64,000 nt of DNA from Amaurobius ferox (GCA_951213105.1 OX578152.1:96594568-96658567); one strand, 5' to 3'. Shown: positions 12,049-23,150, counted from the first letter of the stretch. The notes: a model not told the origin generated them from the letters alone. A program made the numbers and translations.

Positions 12049-13214
12049 TTTCGCTAAGTCCTTCACACATATAATTTATCATTCTTTTATGTACATTATA
12101 CCTGAATTTTGAAGATTTAGCTATATTTTAAGTACTTGAAGACAAAATTTTCACGAAATACCATTGAGGCAATCCTTTCAAAGTACACCTTTATTTAAAG
12201 CAACGAGATAGTATATATACTGCCTCGATGGTTTAAAGGTATGGTGAGTTTTGTCGCACAGCTTGGTTTTAAACAGCTAATTCTCCTTTTGTATTTTGAA
12301 CAGTTTTCCTACTGTGCAAGTACAGGGAGATCGCATCAACAAACTTTTAAAAAACATATTATGTACCGAGAAAAAAATTGAAATAGTAGAATATTTTTCT
12401 GTTAGGTGGCGCAAGTACACTTTCAAAATATATTATCAGAAGTATCGTTTGCTATCTATAATTCTATAAAAATAATAAAGGAAGATGTTGGGTTTTTTGC
12501 TTGTTTGTTTGGCAGTCGCGTAGCAGACAATCTAAGCGACCCACAGCTACAAAATTTGATACAGTGATACTTCAATTCAGGCCCGAAGATACCTCGTGGA
12601 GATTTTTCAAATTTGAATTTGTTTTTTAGTTATTAAATGAATGTCTGAGTGATTTTCGTACAAATTTATTCTTTAGATCGAGATAGATAGGGACTGCCTC
12701 TATTTCAGACAGTTTATTTTGAGATAAAATGGAAGGCCCGCCTGTTCTTGCTTATCTTTGTCAACAACAGATCTAGTTTTTCTAAGACGTTTTATTAACC
12801 TAGTACGTAGTTGTTGAATTGTTAGGGGTTTTAGAACATCTACTGAAATTCTTCAATGACACAAGAATGTCTTGAGAAATATTTCTCTAAGATAAAAAAA
12901 AAAGTGTTTTCACGCATGGGAAAACGCCATATTTTTTGATTGATACAAAAGAGGGCTATATATCATTATCTTATGACGTATTACAAACAGCAGACGATAT
13001 TTCTGATATATTCTTGTGTGTATATGAGTGTCACCAAACGGGAAAAATTTCTACTACTTCAATTTCTCGGTACGTTATACTATTTTAAAATTGAATGGGT
13101 GATACTTTTTGATCCACTTGTATATATTTTATTGCCACTACTAATATTTACTAAAATTCCATCTTCTTGTTGCCACCATTTCTTTATTAAACGTTCTTTT
13201 CCTCCCAAATTCTG
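12049..13214. other. Intron sequence without recognised feature
   Basis: AT-rich noncoding DNA. A 91-codon plus-strand frame near 12940 shows no family resemblance. Confidence 0.5.
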
Positions 13215-13329
13215 ATCATTTGCATATCTCCTCAAACGATACATACATGACAAGTTTCGCGGATGTAGCTCAATTTCTTATGGGTGCATATATTTTTTGC
13301 AACATATTGCATTGTAATAACTAATTCAT

Positions 13330-13830
13330 CAATTTGGTGTCATTATCGTTAACATAGAACATTTTGCAATATTCTCGATATTTTCGCTAATCCGGGGCGA
13401 AATATCGCCAAGTTGGTGATATTTCGCTAAATGAGTTGTCAAATTGATCGCCAAACACTACAGCCAGACGGAGAGAAGACCATTTCTTATATATAAGTGA
13501 TTGTTGTTGAATTGTTAGGCGTCGAAATACAAAACTATTATACAAATTATCTTCCCTCCTGAATGGAACGAACTAGATCCACGAAAATGATGTTAACAAA
13601 TTTATCGCATAATATTATATATGAAAAGTGAACATATTTCACAATAGTTCATACTTATTTAGTTTTATGTAATTTTTTTAAAAGGTGCAATATATCAAAA
13701 ACGGTTCATGTTAGCTTTCTAAAATTTGCGTCAACCGTTTCCTAATAAAGAAAATTACATACGAAATGATTATTTACTCAGCATTATTAAAAATTCTGAT
13801 TTTTTCAAAATTTAATTCAAAAATTGTGTA
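13330..13830 (-). repeat. Interspersed repeat family A, diverged copy 4
   Basis: Reverse-oriented block with gcgaaatatcgccaagttgg and gaatggaacgaactagatcc and the following AT-rich body. It is cut by the Tc1 element that starts near 13886; a forward fragment of the same family resumes at 18520. Confidence 0.6.
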
Positions 13831-13939
13831 ATAGTTTTGTATTTCAATACTTAACAATTCGCTAACAGCCATTTATATGTATATACTCCTGTTGGTAAAA
13901 ATGGCAACACAATGAAGGAATCATCAGAATTGAATGAAA

Positions 13940-14826
13940 TTTATTCCACAAACGACCTGTATTGATACAAATAAACGATTAAATTTACAAAGGAAAAAAA
14001 ACAAACAGTATTACATGTCGAAAATAAGTATTTGGTGAAACCATCCCGCGCTGCAATAAGTGCTTCGAATAAGTGGACTTGGCATCGAATCAAACAAATT
14101 TTGAATTTGTACCTGAGGAAGAACATTCCAGATTGCTCCTATCGAACACAAAGTTCAGCTGTATTAGCTACGGGACAAGCGTCATGAGAAAGACACCGAC
14201 CAACGAAATCCCAGACACGTTTAATAAGCGATATATCCGGAGAATAGGCTGACTAAGGAAGAAGTTGTATCCGTTGTGTTGAAAAGAAGTCTTGAACATT
14301 CCTAACAAGATGTGGACGGGCATTGACCTGTTGAATTACCGCTCCAAGAATGCATTGAAGGAAGGGTTCGACTTCGGGATCTAGAACTTCTCTGATGTAT
14401 TGATTGTTGTTGAGATTACCCACAATTCTTAGCAGCTGAGATCGTCCAAGATACCCAATGGCACCCCAGCCCATCACGTTTGACGTTCGTCAATATGATG
14501 TTGGATAACGCACTCCGGAAGGTAGCGTTCACCACTATAGCGTCTAACGTGGATTCGGTCATTACCGTACCCCAAATTAAAGAGGGATTCATCAGAAAAG
14601 ACAACTTGTTGCCAATCGGTATTCCAGTGTCTATGTTAATGAGCTCATTGTAGCCGCAGGCGTCGATGGTTTTGTGTCAGGAGAATCCTGTACGAAGGAA
14701 TTCTTGCACGCAGTTCACAGTGCAGCAGACACCGACGAATTGTTGGAGCAGACAATGACACACCTGTAGCAGTGCTCCAACGTTCTGCCAACTGTGGAGA
14801 TGAAGCTGTACGGTCCATCACTGGGG
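13940..14826 (-). pseudogene. Tc1-type transposase, C-terminal part, broken
   Basis: Minus-strand fragments in three frames. The first, starting VMDRTASSPQLAERW and running through SLSAPTIRRCLL, is the second helix-turn-helix/linker region. Next is a catalytic-domain fragment with WVSWTISAAKNCG and a SDES-like segment near 14590. The third carries YIREVLDPEVEPFL and VQQVNARPHLVRNV, the block around the second catalytic Asp, here Asn. Stops and frameshifts break it throughout. The N-terminal half is at 17953-18200. Family membership is clear; activity is excluded. Confidence 0.7.
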
Positions 14827-15762
14827 TCATTCCATGTCAAATCAACCAATAATAAAAAAAAAAAATAAACCTTCACGATTCAGATTTTTATGATTTTTTG
14901 TTTATTTATTGTAACTATCAAGACGACAAAAAATGCAAAATTTCAGATTTTTTCGGCTCTTAGTTTTTCAGTTATTGACTTTCAAAAAAGCGAAATCTGC
15001 CAAATTTTTCAAAGTTTTGAAATCTTTAAACAGCTGTAGATCAAAAACTATTTAACCTAGAGAGCTCAAATTGGTGTCATTTTCTTTTGCTTTTAATGAG
15101 CCTTAATTTGATATATAACATGACTACGCATTTTTTTTGTATTAAACTGTACGTGAAATTCGCTAAATTTAATTACAAAAAATTTAATTTCCAAAGGAAC
15201 CCCTTAACGACTGGCTATGAAATTTGGCACACAAATAGTTCCTTAATGTCTTTAAAACATGTATATTTTTTAAAGAGATCATCTTTTTTTTTTTTTAGAT
15301 TTTCTAAAAAAAAAATTTTTTTTTAGTTTGTAATTTTTTTAAAAACTCCAATTTAGAAAAAGAAAAGAGTTAGAATACCATAATCATGTTGTATATCAAA
15401 TTAAGGCTCATCGAAAACAAAAGAACGACACCAATTTGAGCTCTCTGGGTCAAATAGTTCTTGATTTACAATTGTTTAAAGATTTCAAAACTTTGCCAGA
15501 TTTGGCTTTTTTAAAAAAGTACATAACTGAAAATCTAAGAGCCCAAAATATCTGAAATTTTACTGTTTTTGTAAACTTTACTGGTACTATCACTGTACCA
15601 AAAATGATCAATTTCTGAGGTATCAAGGTTCAAACCATTAATTGATTTGACATATATTGAATGACATATATTTAGTACATAACTCATTAACCAGTTGTTT
15701 CAAACATTCAGCCTACATATGTTCTTTTCAATTTTAACAATTTGCTACACACTTAATATTTC

Positions 15763-15803
15763 TTTACACCTTTCTGGTAGATCGGACGGTCTGGGTTTCA
15801 ACA
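15763..15803 (+). mobile_element. 41-bp SINE-tail insertion
   Basis: The last ~40 bp of the SINE (cctttctggtag...ggtctgggtttcaaca) inserted in the left palindrome arm, flanked by a 14-bp direct repeat acacttaatatttc (15749-15762 and 15804-15817). The opposite arm (around 16870-16890) shows the same sequence without the insert. Confidence 0.85.
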
Positions 15804-16000
15804 ACACTTAATATTTCACATATGTCACTCAAAATTTAATTTTGTATTTACAATCAATTACAAAACGTCACTTTTTTCAAGAACTTTTAAAATAAGTACT
15901 TCTCCAAACTGAGTGAAGACAATTTCATCTCTTCCTTGCTCAGAGTACAAACTCTCCCAGTTGCAGTAACAGGCTGTACTTTTTGCAAAATGGTATCATC

Positions 16001-16282
16001 TTACACATGCAATACGTCACTCGGTTGAGGATAAAAGAATGAAGGAGAAAGTCCCGTAGGATGTAGGAAACTTACTTTATAGTCACTCGTAACATTTTTC
16101 TTCTCAGGAATACATGCAAGCCACCAAAATCCTTTATAGACTTTAGCGACAAATCCAGATTCAATTTTTGCTAAATTAGTTGGTGTAATATAGTCTAATG
16201 CTGTCACACGTTCAGTAAACTGGTGTTCACTACAGTAATAATGCTTAACAAAAAGCAGATTTTCAGAAATTTGGAATTTCAA
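16001..16282 (-). pseudogene. Transposon-associated protein fragment, left arm copy
   Basis: Minus-strand frame of 93 codons, an inverted copy of the frame at 16301-16798. It shares ENLLFVKHYYCSEHQF, YKGFWWL and SFLHPTGLSPSFFYPQPSDV. It looks like the C-terminal module with the pattern W..G.V...V.F.HP.GP..SF.(W/Y)P..D...VP that I associate with proteins of unclassified arthropod and cnidarian transposons. Truncated at the palindrome centre. Confidence 0.5.
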
Positions 16283-16300
16283 TGAAGTTTTTGAGTACCC

Positions 16301-16798
16301 ATGATTGCCTTAGAATCTTTGAACCTTCGTAACAGTGTTTCTTTAGCTTCTTCGTACTCATCAACTGTGCAGTATACTCAAAGTCTTTGTACTCAAAAAC
16401 TTCATTCTTTTTACCCAATTTCTGAAAATCTTCTTGTTAAGCATTATTACTGTAGTGAACACCAGTTTACTGAATGTATGACACCATTAGACTATATTAC
16501 ATCAACTAATTTAGCAAATATTGAATCTGGATTTATCACTATAGTCTATAAAGGATCTTGGTGGCTTACATATATTCTTGAGAACAATAATGTTACAAGC
16601 GACTTTAAAGGAAGCTTCTTACATCCTAAGGGACCTTCTCCTTCTTTCTTTTATCCTCAACCGAGCGACGTATTGAATGTGCCAGGTGAGACCATTTTGC
16701 AAAAAGTAGAGCCTGCTACTGCAACTGGGAGAGTTTGTACTCTGAGCAAGGAAGAGATGAAATTGTCTTCACTCAGTTTGGAGAAGTACTTATTTTAA
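16301..16798 (+). pseudogene. Transposon-associated protein fragment, right arm copy
   Basis: Plus-strand frame of 165 codons. Core motifs YKGSWWLTYI, SFLHPKGPSPSFFYPQPSDV and NVPGETILQKVEP are followed by TGRVCTLSKEEM. This is the C-terminal module of a transposon-encoded protein (transposase or partner) by pattern; its function is unknown. The first ~45 residues are probably not original coding sequence. The mirror copy is at 16001-16282. Confidence 0.5.
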
Positions 16799-17952
16799 AA
16801 GTTCTTGAAAAAAAGTGAGGTTTTGTAATTATAATTGCAAATACAAAATTAAATTTTGAGTGATAAATGTGAAATATTAAGTGTGTAGCAAATTGTTAAA
16901 ATTGAAAAGAACATATGTGGGCTGAATGTTTGAAACAACTGGTTAATGAGTTATGTACTAAATGTATGTCATTTTGTGTTAAATCACTTAATGGTTTGAA
17001 CCTTGATACCTTGATCATTTTTGGTACAGTGATAGTACCAGTAAAGTTTATAAAAACTGCAAAATTTCAGATTTTTTGGGCTCTTAGATTTTCAGTTATT
17101 TACTTTTTTAAAAAATCCCTGGCAAAGTTTTGAAATCTTTAAACAGTTGTAAATCAAAAACTATTTGACCCAGAGAGCTGAAATTGGTGCCGTTCTTTTG
17201 TTTTCGATGAGCCTTAATTTGGTATACAACATGATTATGATACTCTAAATCTTTATTTTTTTTTTTAAATTGGAGTTTTTAAAAAAATTACAAACTAAAA
17301 AAGTAATTTTTTTAGAAAATCTAAAAAAAAAAAAAAAAAGACTGATTTTTTTTTTTCAAAAAAATATATGTTTTAAAAACATTATGGAACTATTTGTGTG
17401 CCAAATTTCATAGTCAGTCGTTTAGGGTTTTTTATGGAAATTAAATTTTTTGTAATTAAATTTAGCGAATTTCATGTATAGTTTAATACAAAAAAAAAAT
17501 AACTTTCATAGGAACCCATTGCCATCCCATTATGAAACTTGGCATACAAGTAGTCCATTAACATATTTAAAACATATATTTTTTTCAAAAAAATTAATGG
17601 GGGTGTTTTTGAGATTTAAAAAAAAAAAAAATTTTTTTAAGTTTTTCAAAAAATTCAAATTTGAAATAGCATAGTCATGTTATGTATCAAATTAAGACTC
17701 ATTAAAATGACACCAATTTGAGCTCCCTAGGTTAAATAGTTTTTGATCTAGAGCTATTTAAAGATTTCAAAACTTTGACAAATTTGGCAGATTTTGCTTT
17801 TTTGAAAGTCAATAACTGAAAAACTAAGAGCCCAAAAAATCTAATATTTTACAGGTTTTGTCAGCTTCACTGGTACTACCACTGTACCAAAAATTATCAA
17901 TTTCCATGATGTCAAGGTTCGGACCATTGGTTGATTTGGCACGGAATGACCA

Positions 17953-18200
17953 CCATGTGGATGAGGTGTCTATCATCCCTTGCTGACGTAATATTTCGTC
18001 GTCTACTACCGGATATGCGACTCGTCCGGTTCTCCTCAGTGTACTACTTCCACACTCGTATCACTGTCGTGGCATTGTGCTCCATACAAGCTGCTATTGC
18101 ACGATAAGAAACACCCCCTTCACGAAAGCCGATCATTCGTCCCCGATAAAACTCCTCAATTTGCTCATATGGTGACCTCTGTCGTCGTAGAGGCATAGTG
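17953..18200 (-). pseudogene. Tc1-type transposase, N-terminal part, broken
   Basis: Reads on the minus strand from ATG at about 18197: MPLRRQRSPYEQIEEFYRGR, then a helix-turn-helix segment ending VIRVWK, a stop in place of a Gln codon, and RRNITSARDDRHLIHM. At that point the nested insertion begins, and the sequence continues on its far side at 14826 with VMDRTAS. The continuity across 3.1 kb shows the insert hit an existing Tc1 gene. Confidence 0.7.
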
Positions 18201-18370
18201 ACTTCTCATGAAACGCTTACCGCTGACAGACAACCATAGACTATTTTCAACGTCCCGCTACAGCTCTCTATTTACACGGCTAAAACAGCAGTTCAAAGGG
18301 CTGCACAGCCCACACATGCGCGGTGACTCTGAAATTCTAATCATTTGCATAGCACATCCTAATTTGCATT

Positions 18371-18467
18371 TACTGTATTAAGTTCAATAATCTGTATTAA
18401 GTTCTAATCTGTATTAAGTAATAATCTGTATTAAGTTCTGTATTAAGTATTAAGTTCAATCGCCTGA
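18371..18467. repeat. Short minisatellite (taatctgtattaagt)n
   Basis: Four to five imperfect copies of a 15-18 bp unit inside the right end of the Tc1 element. Confidence 0.8.
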
Positions 18468-18519
18468 TTCCTTCATGGTGTTGCAATTTTTATAAACATG
18501 AGTTTAATAAAGGCTTTTC

Positions 18520-18665
18520 TCTTCGTTTGTCTGTAGCGATTAGCGATTAATTTGGGAACTCATTTAGCGAAATATCGCCAAGTTCATCCCAGATTCACGA
18601 AAACATCGTTAAAATTGCAAAAAATGACAGTTAACGAAAATGACGCCAAACTGATGAATCAATTA
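18520..18665 (+). repeat. Interspersed repeat family A, fragment
   Basis: Contains gcgaaatatcgccaagttca and gaaaatgacgccaaa, as in the inner block of family A. Confidence 0.5.
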
Positions 18666-18720
18666 TTAATATATTTTAATATAGAGACATTGCTTATTAC
18701 GGATGTTGATAATTGATATT

Positions 18721-18960
18721 CTGCGGCAGGTGCAATGTTTCTGCTGACGATTTCTCCAAACGCTGGCAGAATTTGATATTCGCACGTTGTTCTTCTAACG
18801 CCATTTCCGTTTCAGACGAATGCGAACGACTACAGTTCACTGACACGCATTGTCTGGAAAAACTCTGCACTGCGGACCTGCTTCTTCCTTTTCATATCTC
18901 GCGTCATATGTGTCTGTACGCCACGGTAAAATAGTTCCCCTCTCCTCCAATCTACGCTTT
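18721..18960 (+). repeat. Interspersed repeat family D, copy 1
   Basis: Shares cgctggcagaatttgatatt, tacagttcactgac and tctcgcgtca with copies at 36985-37262 and 39243-39515. Noncoding; it lies just upstream of the calexcitin exon at 19098. Confidence 0.7.
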
Positions 18961-19097
18961 CCAGTTGTATCAAATAAGGTCAGGTGGGACGTTGCTTACA
19001 CTAGCGAATTCTCAAAGCATTATTGTATTTTCAAACTTTTCTCCCATTGGCAATTTTATCTCATTCTCTTTAACACCATGACTTTCGTATTTTTCAG

Positions 19098-19230
19098 GAC
19101 ACAATCGTAGAATTTGACGAGTGGTTGAAATTCTTCCATAACCTCGGCCAGCAGACGAAAACGCACAAAGAACTCCCTGATTTCCTTCAAACTTATCTAC
19201 AGCTTTTCTTTTTCATCATGGATTCCAACA
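19098..19230 (+). CDS. Calexcitin-like EF-hand protein, internal exon (EF-hand 2 and start of EF-hand 3)
   Basis: A 133-bp exon (44 codons plus one base) between acceptor gtatttttcag and donor AACA|gtaagt. Joined to the previous exon it completes EF-hand 2, DFNKDTIVEFDE, with canonical Asp1, Asn3, Asp5, Glu9 and Glu12. A long helix follows (LPDFLQTYLQLFFFIMDSN), which is the hydrophobic core helix leading into EF-hand 3 in sarcoplasmic calcium-binding proteins. The last three residues, DSN, are positions 1-3 of the third Ca2+ loop, so that loop is interrupted by the 8.5 kb intron 19231-27793. The phase-1 end matches the following exon. Confidence 0.88.
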
Positions 19231-19547
19231 GTAAGTTCTTTCACGATAAAGTACAATTTAAGAGAAGGTTTTTTTGTGCAATAAACTGTATACGTACAAT
19301 AAAAGTATTGTAATAGTGGTCGAAAACATTTAGTTTTAATAGATTTAAACGTTTTATGCCTCAAAGAATATGAATAAACTTTTTTTGGCTTCGCGTCTCA
19401 GTGAACACATGCACAGAGCTGCACTGCCAGTCTGGGCATATACCCAGACAGTATGCAGATATCTGCATAGGCTCTAACATTTTAGTTCTGCAGAGGCATA
19501 GGTTCAGTCCGACCTGTCAGACGAACTGGGCCTATATTCAAGGTTTG
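19231..19547. other. Intron sequence without recognised feature
   Basis: Start of the 8.5 kb intron; AT-rich, nothing recognised. Confidence 0.5.
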
Positions 19548-19980
19548 AATATTTAGAAATGCAATTTAATTAAAGTACGCAAAATTATTTTGTTGATATT
19601 TATATAAAAACAAATGTCTTAAAAAACAATTTTGATCTTAATGAGTGTAAAAATGTAGAAATGAAATTTAATTAAAGTACACGAAATTATTTCGTTGATT
19701 TTTATGTAAAGGTAAATGTCTTAACTTTTGCTTACGGGTGGGTTAGCGTCCATCCCAAACGAAGAACCTCCCAAAAAGACATGTATTTGACATATCCTAT
19801 CCCAAACAGTTCTATCCCCCTCTGCAGGCATTGGCGTCCATGGACGCCAATGCCTGCTAAGGGGATATGTGAAGTACCTGTCTTTTTGGGAGGTTCTTCG
19901 TTTGGGATGGACGCTGTCCCACCCGTAAGCAAAAGGTTAAAAAACAACTTTGACCCTAATGAGTGTAAAAATTGCGCAAA
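19548..19980. repeat. ~108-bp tandem duplication, second copy carrying a MITE
   Basis: The segment (g)aaatgcaatttaattaaag...gagtgtaaaaat occurs twice. The second copy is interrupted after cTTAA by the palindromic MITE at 19721-19940. Confidence 0.85.
19725..19936. mobile_element. piggyBac-like palindromic MITE (TTAA target)
   Basis: A ~212-bp near-perfect palindrome with termini cttttgcttacgggtggg and cccacccgtaagcaaaagg, centred on ggcgtccatggacgcc. TTAA is present at both edges (19721-19724 and 19937-19940). The tandem neighbour copy at ~19609-19655 is the uninterrupted target with a single TTAA, so the insertion and duplication can be read directly. TTAA and a CCTTT-type terminus are piggyBac hallmarks. 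Confidence 0.85.
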
Positions 19981-20016
19981 TTTGTGTTTTCCACACATTT
20001 GGAGAAGCATTTACAC

Positions 20017-20190
20017 AGGTCCGTAAGTCCTTCCGAGAGGTTGGTGGTAGGGGAAGGAGGGTACGGTCCCTGTGGATGCCTCCCCCACTGGGTTTCGGTC
20101 TAAATTGGGTGGCACTTCCCGACCGTCCAAACGGTTACCTTACACCTTTCTGGTAGGTCGGACGGTCTGGGTTTCAACAGGCTCGACGGG
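20017..20190 (+). mobile_element. 5'-truncated SINE copy
   Basis: Begins ggtccgtaagtccttccgag and continues to the SINE 3' end ggtctgggtttcaac. It is followed by a small duplication (caggctcgacggg twice at 20177-20220). Confidence 0.75.
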
Positions 20191-20346
20191 TCTGGGCTTT
20201 CGACAGGCTCGACGGGAACTGGAATCAAGGGTTTTCGGGCAGGGCAGGGTTCTACATTGGTAAATATCTTAAGGCTCGGACTGACCGATATTGTCTGACC
20301 GGACAACGTAACAGTAAGAAATTTTATCCTAATTAGACCTCACATG

Positions 20347-21951
20347 CAGGGGCGGCATTTCAGCATTCCATTTGGGGGTGCGAGATTTGTATGTATGAAA
20401 ATCCACAATATGGAATAAACAAAATGTTTGTTAACAGGGGGGGGGGGGGGATCCCAAAATTGAATTGATGTTGAGACAAATAATTGTTGTTAACATAATT
20501 TTTGTACATAATTCTGTTAACATAATTGCTGTTAACATAATTTTTCTAAATACTAATATCTATATTTATTTACAATTTATTGAAGTTTTAAACGCCGGTT
20601 CTTAGAGTCTGGAAGAAGAGAAAATTTTGTTACAATATCATCATAATCCAGTGGTATATCTAGTTCTATAGCTAAGACAGCTAAAGATGAAAGTCTTTCT
20701 TGCCCCATTGTACTGTGAAAATATTTTTTCCAGCCTCCTAAGACACTAAAAAGACCTTTCACAACTGACTGAGCTGATTGGCACAGTCAAAAACAATTTA
20801 ACTAATAATGTTATGACAGGAAACACATTTTTTTAAATTCCGCTCTTTAAAATAATCCAGGCGACTTTTAAAATTGGGATGGGCTATGTTTCCATTTTTC
20901 ACCATTGAATAAAACAGTCGCAATTCCTCTTTCTGGAAGTCATATACTTTGCATCTGGTTGAAACATTTTCTTTTTCGACATCTGATCCAGATAATACTG
21001 AACTAAGGGCAAACAAAACAGATATATTGTTCTCATTAAATCTTGTCTCAATTTCATTAGATACTGAATCTATAATTTCATATTGGATATTGATTCTGTG
21101 ATATGATTTAACATCTTCATGGGGATTTTTTTCACCGCCTACGAATACGGTTGGAATTTTTTTACGCCTTTTCAGTTTTGGTCCAGAATAAGAATTTTTT
21201 TCTCAAAGTACTGTCACAAAATTCCATACTTGATTAAAATATGCATCAGTACGAAAAGAACTAACAGTTTCAATAGTAGCTTTAGCCAAAGCTTGCACAG
21301 CCTGAAAATTAATATCAGATGACTAAAGATGCGTTGAAAGAGTATTGCATTGATCAAAAACACTGTTCAATACAAGCAAAGTGAACAAAAATTCGAACGG
21401 TATCATGCATGTTAAAAGGGCTTCGGCTCTTCCACCATTGAGAGAATCGTTTTCAGATAATTCTTCCAGTGTTAAAATCACCACTTCGAAATTATCAAAT
21501 AGTGCTTTTATGGCTTTAATTTTGGAGGACCATATCGTATCACTGAGTGATTGTAGAGTTGAAGAGCCTCCAGAAAAAGTACTTGTTGATGAGCGAATCT
21601 TTTCGAAAAAAGCATGTCTTTTATATGATGTTTCTACGAAAGAATATAATGCATTGAGCTGCTGAAATGCATTTCCAGCGGAAGGAATGGATGAGAATGC
21701 GCTAACTACACATAAATTTAATCGGACACTTGACATTTTCAAGTGAAAAGGATAACATCACACCTAATCTTTTCAAGTTGAAATGGATTTATTCCAGCTG
21801 GAAGTGGGAACTTCATTGTGAAGGTTAGCGATTTTGAAGCTCCATAGCGTGAGAAAACTGACCAGTGGACAGTCGATAAAAAATGGGAGAAGTCGATCGA
21901 CGACGAGGAAAAATTTGGGGGCGCGACCGCGCCCCCTATTTGCCGCCCCTG
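20347..21951 (-). mobile_element. hAT element with internal deletion
   Basis: Terminal inverted repeats CAGGGGCGGCa...tgCCGCCCCTG, flanked by a perfect 8-bp target duplication ctcacatg (20339-20346 and 21952-21959). Length is 1,605 bp, shorter than an autonomous hAT. It carries C-terminal transposase fragments on the minus strand. Its right edge abuts family E copy 2. Confidence 0.9.
20577..21742 (-). pseudogene. hAT transposase (ZMYM1/TTF-type), C-terminal part, broken
   Basis: Minus-strand fragments. 21742-21323 contains a SYKRHAFFEKI segment and LSDTIWSSKIKAIKALFDNF, the pattern R..R/L.DTRW...A...L around the hAT catalytic core. 21016-20798 has an FYSMVKNGN-type segment. 20762-20577 ends with the dimerisation block STMGQERLSSLAVLAIE. 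The N-terminal zinc finger is absent, removed with the 5' part, and frame breaks separate the pieces. It resembles the ZMYM1-like hAT proteins common in invertebrates. Not functional. Confidence 0.75.
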
Positions 21952-22339
21952 CTCACATGTATACAAGGTGTCAAGGAAAGTCATGGACTAGACCCGTAAC
22001 TCGAGAAGTATTAGGGTTATCAAACATTTTCCCTGTAGGTGTATAAGAAACCCGAAGGGTGCTATACGATGAGGCAACTTTCGGGGGACTGACCCCTCTA
22101 CCTCACTTTAGAGGTAGAGAAAATAATCAATTACGAAGTTGTAGAGCTTTGCAAAATTAATATAAATCATCTGCCCCCAACCTTCACAATAGATGGAAAA
22201 TAACTTTTCTACTAATGAGTTTAAAAGAGACAATTTTATTAATCTGCATGTAACAGTATAAACGTAGAGCACTGGGAAACACGTGGAGACATCTTATGAC
22301 ACTCCCCTAACAGCATTTTTTTTTTCACAGTGACGTAAG

Positions 22340-22680
22340 ATTTACGCACACTGTGACTTTGGGACGTCGCAGTACGTCTCGGCAATGTCATATTGAGGTC
22401 ACAGCGAAGTCATTTTGGTCATTTTCATGGTCGATTGTGACGTCGCAAATTAACTTGTTTGTGACGTCCCGTTGTAATTGCCATTGTAATGTCGTCGCAT
22501 TATTACATGTTAATTAAATTGTGGAAACGTCACAGAATATAGCCACAATGAAGTTACAAAGTTGCAAACACGTAACGTCTCATAGAAGTCACAAATATCA
22601 AGTCACATTGTGACCCAGGTGCCACGTGACTGCAACGCCACTGTCACACATGTGACGATCTTTGCTGTCAGGGGCGTGTA
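22340..22680. repeat. Degenerate GTGACGT-rich region
   Basis: Many imperfect gtgacgtc / gacgtcac / gtcaca words in both orientations across 340 bp inside family E copy 2. Possibly the remains of short tandem repeats. Confidence 0.5.
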
Positions 22681-22867
22681 AGCATGATTCGTTGTTAAAG
22701 GTGAACATTTTGTATCTTGTGCTTAATTAAGTCAATTTTCTTCTGCCGCATTGTCTAAATGTTCGATTTTTTCGAAGTGTGTGTGTGGGCGGGGTTAGAT
22801 TGAACACATTTCTATTCCGGATTCCTTTTCATTTCTGTACTAATTTTGCAATGTTCTACAACTTTGT

Positions 22868-23150
22868 TGTTGGTTTGTTCGACCTAGACCGTCCGACCTA
22901 CCAGAAAGTGTGCGGTATCTGTTTGGACGGCCGGCACAGTGCCACCCAATTTAGACTAGAACCCAGTGGGGGGAGGCTTCCATAGGGTCCTTCCCCTACC
23001 ACCAACGTCTCGGAAGGACTTACGGACCCACATATTTAACATGTCCGTACTCCGGGTGAACGCAGGGACAGTTTAGGCGGAGCCGAGTATCGAATTCGAG
23101 TCGCCCGAGTGCAAACCCCGCGTTCTTATCACTGGGCCGTCCCACCCCGT
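22868..23150 (-). mobile_element. Full-length SINE, minus strand
   Basis: A 283-bp copy of the SINE flanked by a perfect 15-bp duplication gttctacaactttgt (22853-22867 and 23151-23165). On the minus strand the tRNA-like head lies at 23070-23150 (gggacggcccagtgataag) with a mutated B-box. Its 3' tail is at 22868-22890. Confidence 0.88.

Larger units (their letters stand above)
14827..17950. mobile_element. Composite palindromic DNA element (termini GGTCATTCC...GGAATGACC)
   Basis: Terminal inverted repeats ggtcattccatgtcaaatca and its approximate complement ending ggaatgacc bound a 3.1 kb unit that is one large imperfect palindrome centred near 16,340. Each outer arm (14827-15665 and about 16985-17950) is itself a palindrome, with the same motif (caaggttc(a)aaccatta...tgatttg) at its inner end. 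The central part carries two head-to-head copies of a short protein-coding fragment. The superfamily was not recognised and the target duplication is not clear. Confidence 0.7.
13886..18502 (-). mobile_element. Decayed Tc1-type transposon carrying a 3.1 kb nested insertion
   Basis: Left terminus ...aaaatggcaacacaatgaag and right terminus (inverse) ...cttcatggtgttgcaattttt form inverted repeats. TA lies at the left edge (13884-13885). The transposase reads on the minus strand in two parts separated by the palindromic insertion 14827-17950. Without the insert it would be about 1.5 kb, a normal Tc1 length. Confidence 0.7.
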
